NCBI RefSeq assembly: GCF_900110495.1
Contig: NZ_FODX01000004.1
Span: 168,300-232,299, forward strand
Direction: 5' to 3'
DNA from: Nitrosovibrio sp. Nv6
GTDB lineage: Bacteria > Pseudomonadota > Gammaproteobacteria > Burkholderiales > Nitrosomonadaceae
DNA: 64,000 bases
Positions 63,485 to 64,000 of this stretch are shown here, piece by piece. The position numbers were made by a program, and so were the translations under genes. The stretch's first letter is position 1. Every line of letters begins with the position of its first letter. The notes under the pieces are model-generated. The model searched no databases. It was not told where the DNA came from and was given only the letters and a program-made list of their open reading frames with translations.

Positions 63485-64000
63485 TCATATAGCCAGTCTG
63501 CCTCTTCCACACACAAAATCCTCGAATCGGTCTACTGGCAGAGGTGGACTGAACAGATAGCCCTGGTAAGCGCTACATCCATGCGTAGCGAGAAGTTCCT
63601 TTTGTGCCAAGGTCTCCACCCCTTCGGCAATTACCGCTAACCCCATGCTTTTTGCAAGAAGCAGAATAGCGCGGACGATTGTTGCGTCGTTATGGTCGAT
63701 CAGCACGTCCCTTATAAATGACTGATCGATTTTTACCCAATCCAGGGGAAGGCGTTTCAGATAGTAGAGCGAGGAATAGCCGACCCCGAAATCATCCAGG
63801 GAAAAACCAACACCCTTGGCCTTCAGTGCCATCATTTTTGCAATGGTTTCATCCATATTTCGTACCAGGATGCTCTCCGTAAGCTCAAGCGTGAGTTTTT
63901 GTGGATTGGCGCCGGTCCGTTGGAGCATCGAGATCATCTGCTCGACAAAATCGGGCTGGCAAAATTGGCGAGGGCTGACATTTACGGAGAGATTGAGCTG
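63485..64000 (-). CDS. EAL-domain phosphodiesterase, 5' part outside the window
   Basis: C-terminal portion of a cyclic-di-GMP phosphodiesterase-type protein. The frame is open through the right edge (QLNLSVNVSPRQFCQPDFVE), so the start is missing. Visible EAL-domain parts include LELTESILVRNMDE, FSLDDFGVGYSSLYYLKRLP (the DDFG metal/loop region), LDWVKIDQSFIRDVL and LAVIAEGVET. The partner EALxR motif would lie beyond 64000. It is not an adjacent duplicate of the GGDEF/EAL gene at 55-58 kb but belongs to the same family. Confidence 0.9.
   Translation of the reverse strand, partial: QLNLSVNVSPRQFCQPDFVEQMISMLQRTGANPQKLTLELTESILVRNMDETIAKMMALKAKGVGFSLDDFGVGYSSLYYLKRLPLDWVKIDQSFIRDVLIDHNDATIVRAILLLAKSMGLAVIAEGVETLAQKELLATHGCSAYQGYLFSPPLPVDRFEDFVCGRGRLAI

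Overview
The window reads as a stretch of chromosome from a betaproteobacterium, most likely Nitrosomonadaceae (Nitrosospira-like). This is inferred from the style of the housekeeping proteins and the complete exosortase-A (XrtA) exopolysaccharide cluster; no ammonia-oxidation gene is present to confirm it. I see no rRNA, tRNA or CRISPR array. Coding density is high. The 5' edge cuts relA and the 3' edge cuts an EAL-domain gene.

Layout. 1-9.8 kb: relA (partial) and comEC, a DUF2062 membrane protein, lolD and lolC, then a metal locus (ZnuD-like TonB receptor, DUF2946-like protein, Zur-type Fur regulator) with a shared candidate operator. 9.9-13.7 kb: a frameshifted beta-helix protein gene, a 330-bp element with inverted ends, and a large VanZ-family membrane protein. 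13.9-33.5 kb: a long minus-strand block for exopolysaccharide and XrtA. It starts (in transcription order) with the export lipoprotein, chain-length protein, tyrosine kinase, outer-membrane protein, ATPase, deacetylase, FemAB protein, glycosyltransferase, XrtA, second glycosyltransferase and amidotransferase. It continues with a second deacetylase, three related acyltransferase-like proteins and a glutamine-cyclotransferase-like protein. No PEP-CTERM substrate is visible in the window.

33.9-41.2 kb: housekeeping genes (queG, tsaE, amiC, a Nudix hydrolase, a DUF482 protein, nadE and a PII gene). 41.3-48.3 kb: the most unusual locus, three minus-strand genes. They encode a galactose-oxidase/GlxA-like radical copper oxidase with a very long C-terminal extension, a small protein resembling the MelC1 tyrosinase caddie, and a tyrosinase fused to a von Willebrand A domain. 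All copper-site residues I looked for are present, yet none of the three has a recognisable export signal.

48.5-54.1 kb: an M48 protease with TPR repeats, a MacA/MacB-type efflux system and a GyrI-like protein. 54.1-64 kb: accessory material. It holds a small putative DNA-binding protein, a GGDEF/EAL signalling protein, bactofilin, an HU protein, a B-lectin-domain protein, a decayed macB fragment, a 16-cysteine copper-storage-like protein, an SDR dehydrogenase coupled to a GH15 glycosidase, and a second EAL protein running off the edge. Recurrent themes are cell-surface polysaccharide, envelope transport, and zinc and copper handling.
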